Part shown: positions 42,991 to 52,203 of the stretch, piece after piece
Numbering within the stretch: the stretch's first letter is position 1
Layout: every line of letters starts with the position of its first letter
Assembly (NCBI GenBank): GCA_022360015.1
Contig: JAKSDQ010000193.1
Location: 1-56,657 of the forward strand
Direction: 5' to 3'
DNA from: Cytophagales bacterium
GTDB taxonomy: Bacteria; Bacteroidota; Bacteroidia; Cytophagales; Cyclobacteriaceae
DNA length: 56,657 nt
Program-made: the position numbers and the translations under genes
Notes under the pieces: generated by a model
The model's input: only the letters and a program-made list of their open reading frames with translations
Databases searched by the model: none
Told to the model about the DNA's origin: nothing

Positions 42991-44423
42991 CAGGTTAAAA
43001 TTCCTTCAATGAGATGGCCATGCACATCTGTCAACCTGACATCCCTTCCGCCAAAATGAAAGGTAAGTCTTTCGTGGTCAACACCTAGCAGGTGTAACAT
43101 GGTTGCATGGATATCATGGATGGTCGTTTTATTCTCAACAACTCTGTAGCCATAGTCATCTGTATGGCCATAAATGGTGCCTCCTTTGATACCGCCGCCA
43201 GCCATCCACATGCTGAATGCGGAAGGGTTGTGGTCCCGTCCATCGGTGCCCTGGGCAAAGGGTGTTCGTCCGAATTCTCCTGTCCATACCACCAGTGTTT
43301 CATCGAGCAGCCCCCGCCTTTTCAAATCTTTAATCAAACCGGCAATCGGTTGATCCACTGCATGGGCATTTCGCTCATGGCCATCTTTTAGCCCGCTGTG
43401 CTGATCCCAACGGTCGGCCTTCACCTTCGGACAGGTTAACTCTATAAATCTGACCCCTCTTTCTACAAGTCTTCTGGCCAAAAGGCATTGTGCACCATAA
43501 TTACGCGTATATGGATCATCGGACATCAGCCCGTACAGTTTTTGCGTTTCTTTGCTTTCTCTTGAAAATTCGGTTAATTCCGGCACGGAAGACTGCATGC
43601 GGTAGGCAAGCTCATAATTGGAAATGGCAGATTCCACCGCATCAGCGTGTCCCAGGTTTCCTATCAGGCTCTTATCCATACGGCTGATCAGGGCAAGTTT
43701 CTGATCCTGCAGCGCCTGACTTTCTTCCTGTGGCTGAATGTTGGCCAGCGGTGACGCACTGGCTTTAAGGATAGAGGCTTGATAAGAGGCAGGCAGGAAG
43801 CCGCTGTTAAAATTATCCAATCCTCCGGGAGGCACCAGGCCTCCGTCCAGCACTACATAGCCCGGAAGGTTTTGGTTCTCACTTCCCAAACCATACGTTA
43901 CCCAGGCACCCATACTGGGCCTGCCCTGGATGCCGCTGCCGGTGTGTAAAAAGTAGTTGGCATTGGTATGTTCGGGAAAATCCGAAACCATGGACCGTAT
44001 CAAAGCAATATCATCGGCACAACTGCCAATGTGTGGAAACAATTCGCTGACAGGCATACCGCATTCTCCGTATTGTCTGAATTTCCAGGGGCTTTTTAAT
44101 ATTTTTCCGACATTGCCAAACTGCGTGTCATCCACTTTGAACTTTTTATTGGGATCTTCGCCGTTTTCCTGATCGAGCCTGGGCTTTGGGTCGAAGGAGT
44201 CAACCTGTGATACCCCGCCATCCATGTAAAGGAAAATTACATGCTTTACTTTAGGTATATGATGGCGGATTGGTTGCATCAACCTTTTGAATTCCCCTGC
44301 TTTTGACTGGGGCATACTGCCAAACAAGCTGAGGAAAGCCAAAGAGCCAAACCCCGATTTACAGATACCCAGCATTTCTCTCCGGCTAATGGGTCGATAA
44401 ATATGGTGATTTGCTTTTCCCAT
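42990..44423 (-). CDS. DUF1501 (sulfatase-fold) protein with Tat-type signal
   Basis: 477 residues. The start SRREMLGICKSGFGSLAFLS fits a twin-arginine signal. The alkaline-phosphatase-like fold is visible: VIFLYMDGGVSQVDSFDPKP, later LVVWTGEFGRTPFAQGTDGRDH and GGGIKGGTIYGHTDDYG. This is the DUF1501 family, found in Planctomycetes and Bacteroidota and almost always next to a PSD1 cytochrome protein. The start is 1 bp from the PSD1 stop. Function unproven, probably periplasmic catabolism. Confidence 0.95.
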   Translation of the reverse strand: MGKANHHIYRPISRREMLGICKSGFGSLAFLSLFGSMPQSKAGEFKRLMQPIRHHIPKVKHVIFLYMDGGVSQVDSFDPKPRLDQENGEDPNKKFKVDDTQFGNVGKILKSPWKFRQYGECGMPVSELFPHIGSCADDIALIRSMVSDFPEHTNANYFLHTGSGIQGRPSMGAWVTYGLGSENQNLPGYVVLDGGLVPPGGLDNFNSGFLPASYQASILKASASPLANIQPQEESQALQDQKLALISRMDKSLIGNLGHADAVESAISNYELAYRMQSSVPELTEFSRESKETQKLYGLMSDDPYTRNYGAQCLLARRLVERGVRFIELTCPKVKADRWDQHSGLKDGHERNAHAVDQPIAGLIKDLKRRGLLDETLVVWTGEFGRTPFAQGTDGRDHNPSAFSMWMAGGGIKGGTIYGHTDDYGYRVVENKTTIHDIHATMLHLLGVDHERLTFHFGGRDVRLTDVHGHLIEGILT

Positions 44424-44424
44424 G

Positions 44425-47400
44425 TTAAATTAAATAAATAAATTCTTTCAGGTTAAATATCGCATGACAGTAATCATTCCAGACTTTTATTTCTTTAAGC
44501 GCTTTATCAGGACTAATCTTGTAAGATGCTGCCTGCTGATTCACAAAATTCCTGGCGTGCATCACCTCCTTTTCACTGGCCGGCCTTGATAACGCCCGCA
44601 TATATATCCATTGAATGCGCTCCTCAAAGCCCAGGTCTTGTTCGACTACTTCGGCAGCCATCGATCCGGCCTCCTGCATCACAAAAGGATCGTTCATCAA
44701 AAACAAGGATTGTGCAGGCACATTGGTCACATTCCTTTTCCCGAAAGTCGAAAAAGGAATGGGCCGGTCAAAGGCCAACATCATGGGTGACAGAAAGTTT
44801 CTGCGCACAGCTATATAAATACTGCGCCTGCCATGACCATCCGGAGGGCCAGACTCAGCAGGCCGCCCGGGGCCGGTCATAAAGTCGGTAAGATAAATGG
44901 GAACGGGCTCCCCATACATCCGGGGATCGAGGTTTCCGGAAATTGCAAGTATAGCATCCCTGATACTTTCGGCCTGGAGCCGTCTAATAGGATAATGTGC
45001 CAGCCAGAGATTTTGCGGATCTTTTTTTTGAAGGTCATCATCACCTACTACCCTGCGCTGGAAAGTCCGGGACATGACGATGTATTTTATCATGTTTTTG
45101 ATAGACCATTGCTCCCGCTGAAACTTGATAGCAAGGTAATCCAACAACGCGGGATGTGTGGGAATTTTTCCCTGTAAACCAAAGTTATCTACTGTTTCAA
45201 CAATGCCTCTTCCAAACAGGTGGTGCCATATTCTATTGACCATTACCCGCGAAGTCAGCGGGTTTTTTGGATTCAGGATGGCCTCGGTCAACTCTTCCCT
45301 ACCACTTCCCGGGGATTGAAAAGTAGTGTCCCCGAATGTCAGGGCTGAAAGAAAAGCCCTTGGAATGCGGTGCTCCGAAACATGTTGGTGACTGCCCCTG
45401 ATAAATATGGGGCTGTTAATTCCAAAACCATCAGTCATTCCTATGAAATAGGCAGCACCTTCAAAGCTCTTTTCAAGTGCCTCGCGCTTTGTAAACAGTT
45501 CTTTTATCCCGGGTAAACGAGCGTCTAAAGTACCTTGTGTGATTTTTTGATTAATCAGCCGAATCTGTTCGGTCGATCCCTTGTTAGCGGCCCAGCCCGC
45601 TATGGCACCCGACAATGATGGTACTTCAGGTTCGCCGGGTTCCGGAATTTCCCGCCAAGCTCCGTCAAAAACCAGCACATAAGCTGCTTCGATAAAAGCA
45701 CCTTCCGGCAGGTTGTACTCATGCTTTTTGAAAACCCCCGGAAGGATTTCCACATAGGCCTTACGGCCTTTCCATTTGGAAACATCAATTTTGTAGTTAT
45801 GCCATGTGTCACTGTTAACCTCCTTCATCAGAGCACCATAGATGGGATCCTGAATCAATTGAAAATTATCAATGATTATCCTGATGGTTCCGTTTTTACC
45901 CAACGCCCTGATACCTATGAAATCATGATCAATCACAAAATCAGGCGACCTCAGCGCACCGGGTATCCCTGCCCCCAATATCAGACTGGAGGCCTTGCCT
46001 TCAGATAACCCGGTTATTTTTTCTCCCTTCTGATCAAATATCGGCTCGCCCAGGGCAGAATGATTTCCAAAAGCTAAGCCATCACTTTTCCAGCCGTCTA
46101 AACCGCTTCCCCTGAAATCACCGAGCACCTGGCTCTCTTCCCCGTGATGATGTGCGGTGATCTGTCCGGTGGCCGGAGTTTCAACAGTGTGATCCGTTTC
46201 TTTACCTATCCAATTTGCAGCCAGCTTTTTCCGTATGTATTCTTTTGTTTTCTGAAATTCCCGTATGTCTTCTGTCTGTTGGAAAGTAAGATTAGCCATG
46301 CGGGGGGAAAACCGGCTGCTTTCCATCACTCCATACATCGCGTAATAGTCTGACGTAGGTATTGGATCGAACTTATGATCATGGCATCGTGAACACGACA
46401 CGGTGAGTGCCTGAAAAGCTTTGCTGGTAACATCGATCATGTTGTCAATCCGATCGGCTTCATCCTTTCTGATATCGACCGGGCTATGAGTACCTTCACC
46501 TAAGGCGAAAAATGCCGTTCCCAATACCGATTCATTAATGCCGGTTTCTTTGTTCCATCGGGGATTCGTTAAAAGATCACCGGCCAGATGTTCCCTGACC
46601 AACTGATCATAGGGCACATCACTATTCAGGGCCCTGATCAGATAGTCACGGTATCTCCATGCACCGGTTATCTGATAGTCAAACTCATGACCTTTGGTTT
46701 CCGCGTATCTGACAATATCCATCCAATGCCGGGCCCAGTGTTCACCGAAGTGCGGAGAAGATAAGTAGTAATCCACCAGTTTTTCATAGGCATCAGGGGT
46801 ATTGTCAGCCACAAATCGTTTTACTTCCTCTACCTTTGGGGGAAGTCCCGTAAGCAGGTATGAGAGTCTTCGGATCAAAGTGTTCTTTCCAGCGGTACCA
46901 ACAGGTTCCAGCCCGTTTTCTTCTATTTTTTTGAGGACAAAAGCATCGATTTCATTATTTATTTGCTTTGTACCGGAAGTTTCCGGTACTGTCGGTTCGA
47001 CAGGGGAGATGAAAGACCAGTGCGGCTTCCAGACGGCACCGTCATCAATCCATTTTTCTATTAATCGTTTTTCCCTTTCGCTTAAAGTAAGTTTCGATTC
47101 GGGTGGTGGCATTACTTCATCGGGATTATGATGCATAATGCGACGAATGACCTCACTCTTTCCAGGGCGTCCGGGGACTATCGCTGCAAGTCCGCTTTCA
47201 CCGGTACCGGTTGCTCCTTCAAAGGTATCGAGCCTTAATTCACTTTTTCGGCTACTCGGGTCAGGCCCGTGGCAAAGGTAACAGTTTTTTACAAGTATTG
47301 GCCGTATATGAAAGTTGAAATCCACGGTTTCAGGCATTGACGGATCTTCGCTTTCAGTGCATCGATTCATCAACAGTGACCCCATCAGAAAAGCGAGGGA

Positions 47401-47433
47401 AAGGGAAATTACCTTGATCCGTGACATTTTCAT
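44425..47433 (-). CDS. PSD1 / planctomycete cytochrome C domain protein (DUF1549-DUF1553)
   Basis: 1002 residues, exported (hydrophobic 8-22, cysteine C25). Heme-binding CYLCH at 51-55 in the planctomycete cytochrome C domain; DUF1549 (PSCyt2) at about 160-390 with a second CSRCH at about 346-350; a carbohydrate-binding-like middle (about 430-620); and DUF1553 (PSD1) at about 700-960 with NPLTSRVMVNRIWHHLFGRG and RNVTNVPAQSLFLMNDPF. Complete. It pairs with the DUF1501 gene immediately downstream. The two heme sites imply electron transfer in the periplasm. Regulation is not visible. Confidence 0.95.
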   Translation of the reverse strand: MKMSRIKVISLSLAFLMGSLLMNRCTESEDPSMPETVDFNFHIRPILVKNCYLCHGPDPSSRKSELRLDTFEGATGTGESGLAAIVPGRPGKSEVIRRIMHHNPDEVMPPPESKLTLSEREKRLIEKWIDDGAVWKPHWSFISPVEPTVPETSGTKQINNEIDAFVLKKIEENGLEPVGTAGKNTLIRRLSYLLTGLPPKVEEVKRFVADNTPDAYEKLVDYYLSSPHFGEHWARHWMDIVRYAETKGHEFDYQITGAWRYRDYLIRALNSDVPYDQLVREHLAGDLLTNPRWNKETGINESVLGTAFFALGEGTHSPVDIRKDEADRIDNMIDVTSKAFQALTVSCSRCHDHKFDPIPTSDYYAMYGVMESSRFSPRMANLTFQQTEDIREFQKTKEYIRKKLAANWIGKETDHTVETPATGQITAHHHGEESQVLGDFRGSGLDGWKSDGLAFGNHSALGEPIFDQKGEKITGLSEGKASSLILGAGIPGALRSPDFVIDHDFIGIRALGKNGTIRIIIDNFQLIQDPIYGALMKEVNSDTWHNYKIDVSKWKGRKAYVEILPGVFKKHEYNLPEGAFIEAAYVLVFDGAWREIPEPGEPEVPSLSGAIAGWAANKGSTEQIRLINQKITQGTLDARLPGIKELFTKREALEKSFEGAAYFIGMTDGFGINSPIFIRGSHQHVSEHRIPRAFLSALTFGDTTFQSPGSGREELTEAILNPKNPLTSRVMVNRIWHHLFGRGIVETVDNFGLQGKIPTHPALLDYLAIKFQREQWSIKNMIKYIVMSRTFQRRVVGDDDLQKKDPQNLWLAHYPIRRLQAESIRDAILAISGNLDPRMYGEPVPIYLTDFMTGPGRPAESGPPDGHGRRSIYIAVRRNFLSPMMLAFDRPIPFSTFGKRNVTNVPAQSLFLMNDPFVMQEAGSMAAEVVEQDLGFEERIQWIYMRALSRPASEKEVMHARNFVNQQAASYKISPDKALKEIKVWNDYCHAIFNLKEFIYLI

Positions 47434-47632
47434 AAAAATTTTCGTTTGTTTAAGCCCTTTGTTCTCAAACTTTCACCTTACCCGCCAAAGCTGTAGTCTC
47501 GGTAGTTGCTTACTTCTGTTTTAAAAATATAAGCGTTTTCCTAATATACTAATAAAAATACAATAAATGCCGGAATAATATCACAAAAAATAAGGCACAT
47601 CCATAGCCATTATTGTGATCCAGGTACTCTTC

Positions 47633-47788
47633 TTATTGCCCAATAAATGGGTTATCTAATAAAATATCTGCTTTATTGACTATGCGATCTCTAATTTCCG
47701 CTAGCTTTTCATCAGTAACCTTAGCTGCGATAAAATCCAATGCTTCTTGCAACCCTGCTAAAGCTTCTTCAGTATAAACCAACTTCAT
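47633..47788 (-). pseudogene. ParE/RelE-type toxin, interrupted by TAA
   Basis: From the ATG at 47786-47788 (overlapping the antitoxin stop as ATGA): MKLVYTEEALAGLQEALDFI, AAKVTDEKLAEIRDRIVNKA, DILLDNPFIGQ, then TAA, then EEYLDH in the same frame. ParE toxins continue GQxEEYL to a C-terminal RYKIIY-like core of about 95 residues. The second half is unrecognisable here. The toxin is inactive. Confidence 0.7.
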
Positions 47789-48015
47789 TTGTTAGTGCGC
47801 CTGATTACCTCCTCTTTGGTAAGAATGCGCCCAGCTTTGATATCCTCATCTGATCTCATAGCTCTACTGGTAAGTTTATCTTTAAGAACAGGATTTAGCC
47901 TGGTCTTTTGCAGCAAAGTACGTATGGCTTCCAGAACATGTATGTCATTTTCCTGCTCTATCATTTTTTGTAATTGTGTCTTGATATCCAGTACTTTCAT
48001 GATTTGCACTTTCAA
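47785..48015 (-). CDS. Antitoxin of the ParE-type pair
   Basis: 71-76 residues (start MKVQ at 48015 or MKVL at 48000). Helical, charged, with EAIRTLLQKTRLNPVLKDKL and a typical C-terminal SDEDIKAGRILTKEEVIRRT, the form of small antitoxins paired with ParE/RelE toxins in Bacteroidota. The stop overlaps the toxin start by 4 bp. Since the toxin is dead this may be a relic, but its own frame is intact. Confidence 0.75.
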   Translation of the reverse strand: MKVQIMKVLDIKTQLQKMIEQENDIHVLEAIRTLLQKTRLNPVLKDKLTSRAMRSDEDIKAGRILTKEEVIRRTNK

Positions 48016-48108
48016 GTAAAGATAATGATTTTTGGACCATTATGTTACTAACTTTAAAAGTTCAATTACAGACCTGAAACTTTTAAGGCAATTAAAAAAG
48101 CAGAGCAA

Positions 48109-48252
48109 ATGCCCGAAGACAGAAAAAAGCTGCCGGAAGCCAGGAAAAACAAGAATATCTCGCAGGAAGAACTAGCCAAAAAGCTAAGCACAAAGGGGCC
48201 TGTAATTGGCCGCTACTAAAGGGATGAGGCAAAATCTATTACAGCCCGTTGA
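48109..48252 (+). pseudogene. XRE-type HTH fragment with in-frame TAA
   Basis: MPEDRKKLPEARKNKNISQE, ELAKKLSTKGPVIGRY, TAA, RDEAKSITAR, TGA. The Cro/C1 helix-turn-helix normally reads GRYERDEAKPSI at this position, so the TAA (48217-48219) replaces the conserved glutamate. About half a domain survives. Its stop overlaps the end of the RHS remnant on the other strand. Confidence 0.65.
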
Positions 48253-49043
48253 AAGGAATTCTCTAAATCCTGCAATTTTGCAGTTGTTTCGGCATCATCC
48301 AATTTAATATCAACGCCCAAAGAAAATGCAGCACCACTTTCATCATTAAAAGACGCAATCACTGTAATCTCTTCTGCATTTTCAATGATTTGTTGTGCCT
48401 GATCTACAATTTGGGCACCTGACTTTAACGCATTCCCTGGTGCATTACCAAATGTATGTGTGTTTTCAGGGTTTTCCCTTGTTCCGGAACCTGAGGATCT
48501 TCCAAAAGAATTCGATGCACTATTTCCTCCAACTCCTCTGCTGGTTGTCTTAAATGTACTCGTTCTATATTAAGGTAGCTTTTTGTCTTCTTAAGTCGAA
48601 AAAGTAGATTGCCCTCTTGCAATGGCTGCTGCTTCTCTAGCTGCCTGAGCTATAGCCGGACGGTTTACACCTGTCGCCCTTCTACCACACCTGGCAGGTC
48701 TGGACGCAAGCCCTTCCAGTTCAAAATGTGCAACGACCTTATTCTCACTGAAAGCATACGGGGAATTATGAACATAGTCTTATGCTAAGGGATCCACTAC
48801 CATAAACCTGCCGATGGCCGGATCATGCGTTCTGAACTTAAACTGTACACAACCTAAATCCAGGTCATCCTGATGTTCTTGCCCGTGGAACTTGTACTTC
48901 TGATCGGGCGCTCCTTCTCTTTGGTAACTATGTTGAGCTATCTGCAACCCAAACGGATAATAATCATCCGCTGAGATGATAGGCGACTTGGTATGCGTTA
49001 TTTTAAAATCATCAATTTGCCAACTCTTCTGATGGGTCTTCAT
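48216..49043 (-). pseudogene. RHS repeat-associated core remnant with three in-frame TAA codons
   Basis: One frame runs 828 bp. It starts WQIDDFKITHTKSPIISADD, YYPFGLQIAQ, KYKFHGQEHQDDLDLGCVQF and HDPAIGRFMVVDPLA, the RHS-associated core. Then TAA (48780-48782), and in the same frame DYVHNSPYAFSENKVVAHFE. Further TAAs at 48591-48593 and 48570-48572 interrupt a polar 100-residue tail that ends RAVIDFASSL (48216). Family members have glutamate at the first TAA (DPLAEDYV). The N-terminal YD repeats are absent. Probably a decayed polymorphic-toxin tip or its C-terminal end. Confidence 0.7.
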
Positions 49044-49125
49044 CGCAGTAGTTTATTTCCTCCGGCATCATTCCGTCCGGGTCTATAAATCTGATTGGAT
49101 TGTCAAATACCGCGTTCACTAACTA
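49012..49125 (-). pseudogene. Second, out-of-order RHS fragment
   Basis: In another frame, immediately upstream and overlapping: VFDNPIRFIDPDGMMPEEIN. This NPIRFIDPDGM motif belongs after the core (YAFSxNPIRFIDPDGM) in intact RHS proteins, yet here it precedes it. Two RHS genes must have been recombined. Confidence 0.6.
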
Positions 49126-49149
49126 ATTCATAGTACAATCATTTATCTT

Positions 49150-52065
49150 TCATTGGATGACAGCCCATGTATAACCACCGCCAGCTACTTTTATTTCAAG
49201 TGTTATGTTATAATGCCTGTCAAGTTTATATGGTCTTTGAAGGCCGTTTTCCGTACTTACCATGGCTTTGTCTTTTAGCCCGGTATAATAAAGGGGTATT
49301 TTAATAGTCTTTGAAACATCATTTTTCAATGGGTTATATACCATCAACAATCCTTTTTCTTCGCCTTTTGGATTTACACTAAGCCAGTAATCCAGATCTT
49401 TTCCATCAGCCCTGCGCAGATGAATCAGATCACCTTCCAGTACTTCCCGGTGTTTTTTGTACCATTCCACCACCCGTTTTACCATCTTTTTGGTTTTGTC
49501 GGAGTCATATAATCGCGGGCCCCGGTAGCAAGCCTGTACACCAGCCCCGAGGTTACTGACCATCATCATTTCATAATGATCAAGATGTTCATGCAATGGT
49601 TCCACAGTCGCTGCCGGCCCCCCTCCATGATATTCTGTAAGTGGTACAAACATCCATCCCATGGCAGGGGTTTTTTGCCAGCTACCATCATAAATGTTCT
49701 GCCTCGTATGAAGCACCTGCTGCGCTCTTGGCAAACTCCAGTTGACCTCTCTATAACCCATGCCACATTTGTTAGATCCAATCATATAATAGTAATCAGG
49801 AACATTGAGGTATATACCCTTCTCCCTGCACCACTGATAAAACTGTGAGATGGTTTGGTATTGATTCCATCTGGAGTCCTCTAATCCGTTGTGACCGGGA
49901 TGATGCGTTGCCGTGCACACATCCCCGGGATATGAACCATCGTGTTCCAGCAATGTAAAACCGGTTTTTTCATAGAAGTCATAGAGTTTTTTAAAATACG
50001 ATTGTCCCCACACACTTTCGATACAGGGAGAATTTCCAAAAGCAGGCCGCTGACCCGGAGGCATAACCACGTCATTTCCCCCTCCTACTCTCCTGGATGC
50101 GAGCAATGAATATCCACCGATCTCCACCCCCTTACTTTTTGCATAATCTGCATATTGCTTCATTTTGGCTATGTATTCTTCACTGTCGTTTTCAATATTG
50201 AAACCACTTCCAAAGGTAAGGATGACCATTTCGAATCCTACTTCCGCAGCCTGATCGATCGCAACTTTTACACGCTCCCAATCGGCAAAACGGGCATGCA
50301 TCATCAGTGGGTTTTCAGTAGTCCAGGGAGCAAGGGTGCGGTACATCCTGCGCAGTGCCAAGCCCTGCCGCCCCCTGTCATAACTATCGTAAGGCAATAC
50401 AAAAGTCCTGAAAGATTTAAAAGATGCTCCCTTTTCCAGCGTTTGTGCAGGACCTATCTCAGGCCCGACCCGTAACAAGCAGGGAGTCAGGCGTAAATAA
50501 TTGACCTGGGTATGGTACTCCGGGTCGGGTTCCCAGCGTATCACATGATGATTGGCATCATCTACATTAAAACTCGCAAATGCATAATCTGTTTCAACAT
50601 GAATATTGGGTTTAGGCACGTTAAACTCCCTGGCTTCCACAGATGAGCCATATTCTACAGCGGCTATGATTTCACTTGTGAACTTATCTATCGTAATCGC
50701 TGCTTCACCATTATTTTCTATGGTAATCCATTTAGCCATGACCGGTATTCCATCGTAAAGTTCATAATGCACAGAAACCATGATCCCCTTCAAATCCAAG
50801 CCTTCTGTTTTTTCGAAATCAAGGTTACCGTACTCCGCATAATCCAATACATTCATCCGGATCAGTTCGCCTACTTCATCCTTAGCATCTACTCCTTCCC
50901 CTCGTGCGTTGGTTTTACCAACTCTGACCGAAACAGGCAAAGATTCAAAGGGTTTAAGTTTCTCTACAGTGATCCAATCGCCTCCTTGTGGACGGGCTTC
51001 ACAAAAAACTTCTGTTTTAGTAAGGCGAAAACGGAGCGTCCAGGGGGTACTCATATCCAGCTCCTGTCTCCCACCCGCAGCTTTGTTTTCTTTTTTTCCA
51101 TCCCAAAGGCCAAACATGGGTATCCCGTCATCATATGCATTGCCTCCGGGCCTTACATAAAATTTTACCGTTTTTTCCGGCCATACAAGGGTTATACCAG
51201 GGCCATAAGCTTTACTTTTATCCGTACCTGCATCGAAAGTGGCTTCTATAATTTTAGCGGTTTCATTAAAGGGCCTTTCAACATAAACACTGGTATTTCC
51301 CGGGGTATAAATTTCTCCTATCTTCCCTTCGTTCTCAAAAGAGGAACGTTCATGGGCCCGGGAATAGGTAACTTTCCAACCCTTGTCTAAACTACTGAAT
51401 GAGGTCTTGTAAAGTATCTCTCTGCGGTAGTCGCTTGGCAACAGGCCATCTCCCTTTAGCAGGGCCGAAGGATCGGGCATGTTATAGTCCATACGCAGGT
51501 GTATGCCTTTAGGTGGCCATACTACGTCATTGGCATGTGCTCTAAGCCGTTTCCAAGCAAAAGGGGCCCTGGGGTTACTCACCTCATAGCCTGTAAATTG
51601 CATCGCCGAAGGGTCCGTTTGCATTTCGTCGAGCCATTCAGGTTTAAGAAATGCGTAATTAGGTTGTCCTTTAAGCCCTCCTACTTCATAATGAATACCA
51701 TTAATTTTCACGATGGCTTCAGGCTTTACCCCTCTGAGCAAGGACTCGCCTGTCGTCAAATTGTCCAGCCCGACCGTTGCTGCATTCGGGGTCAGTCTGA
51801 AAGTTCTGGAGATGATGCCATTTGAAATGATCAATGCATTGCCTGCCTGGTTCCTGAAAACACCTGCCTTGATATTTGGCTTGTCTACCAGCCAATCTTT
51901 TTGGATTCCTTCCAGGTAAGGCCCTTCCACCACGGGCAAAGCCTGAAGCTTATCCCTATGGGTTTGGGCACCGGCCAAATGACGGTAGAAAAATGTTAGC
52001 ACCAACAGGAAAAGAAGTGTCTGAAGATTAAAAATCGTATAGCCTTTTTTACTTTTTATTTGCAT
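49150..52065 (-). CDS. Large secreted glycoside hydrolase, alpha-galactosidase-like
   Basis: 971 residues with a signal peptide (about 8-33, ending LAGAQ). N-terminal beta-sandwich (about 70-560) with a fitted LamG/CBM-like insert (about 215-400). A (beta/alpha)8 domain (about 590-900) has FEMVILTFGSGFNIE, then FTLLEHDGSYPGDVC with a candidate nucleophile aspartate at about 706 and YREVNWSLPRAQQ. This is the layout of GH-D-clan alpha-galactosidase relatives, but no CAZy family can be fixed by eye. It follows the GH36-like gene on the same strand by 138 bp. Likely acts on terminal alpha-galactosyl or N-acetylgalactosaminyl residues. Confidence 0.75.
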   Translation of the reverse strand: MQIKSKKGYTIFNLQTLLFLLVLTFFYRHLAGAQTHRDKLQALPVVEGPYLEGIQKDWLVDKPNIKAGVFRNQAGNALIISNGIISRTFRLTPNAATVGLDNLTTGESLLRGVKPEAIVKINGIHYEVGGLKGQPNYAFLKPEWLDEMQTDPSAMQFTGYEVSNPRAPFAWKRLRAHANDVVWPPKGIHLRMDYNMPDPSALLKGDGLLPSDYRREILYKTSFSSLDKGWKVTYSRAHERSSFENEGKIGEIYTPGNTSVYVERPFNETAKIIEATFDAGTDKSKAYGPGITLVWPEKTVKFYVRPGGNAYDDGIPMFGLWDGKKENKAAGGRQELDMSTPWTLRFRLTKTEVFCEARPQGGDWITVEKLKPFESLPVSVRVGKTNARGEGVDAKDEVGELIRMNVLDYAEYGNLDFEKTEGLDLKGIMVSVHYELYDGIPVMAKWITIENNGEAAITIDKFTSEIIAAVEYGSSVEAREFNVPKPNIHVETDYAFASFNVDDANHHVIRWEPDPEYHTQVNYLRLTPCLLRVGPEIGPAQTLEKGASFKSFRTFVLPYDSYDRGRQGLALRRMYRTLAPWTTENPLMMHARFADWERVKVAIDQAAEVGFEMVILTFGSGFNIENDSEEYIAKMKQYADYAKSKGVEIGGYSLLASRRVGGGNDVVMPPGQRPAFGNSPCIESVWGQSYFKKLYDFYEKTGFTLLEHDGSYPGDVCTATHHPGHNGLEDSRWNQYQTISQFYQWCREKGIYLNVPDYYYMIGSNKCGMGYREVNWSLPRAQQVLHTRQNIYDGSWQKTPAMGWMFVPLTEYHGGGPAATVEPLHEHLDHYEMMMVSNLGAGVQACYRGPRLYDSDKTKKMVKRVVEWYKKHREVLEGDLIHLRRADGKDLDYWLSVNPKGEEKGLLMVYNPLKNDVSKTIKIPLYYTGLKDKAMVSTENGLQRPYKLDRHYNITLEIKVAGGGYTWAVIQ

Positions 52066-52203
52066 AGTTTCTTTGAGTAATTATATGTCAAATTTAAAAA
52101 ATTGAATTTCCATATCGAATTTAAAACTGATGTAAAATGGAATGGCATCCAGTAGCCGGACGCTTGCTTGCAGGCGAAAACTTTGTTTTTAATATTTAGC
52201 ATA

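Noticed and set aside
47633-49043. Alternative genetic code (TAA read as glutamate)
   Set aside because: Normal genes in the same window end in TAA; only fragments without other function contain internal TAA.
50767-51390. 207-codon plus-strand frame inside the 971-residue hydrolase
   Set aside because: Antisense shadow of a well-supported gene.
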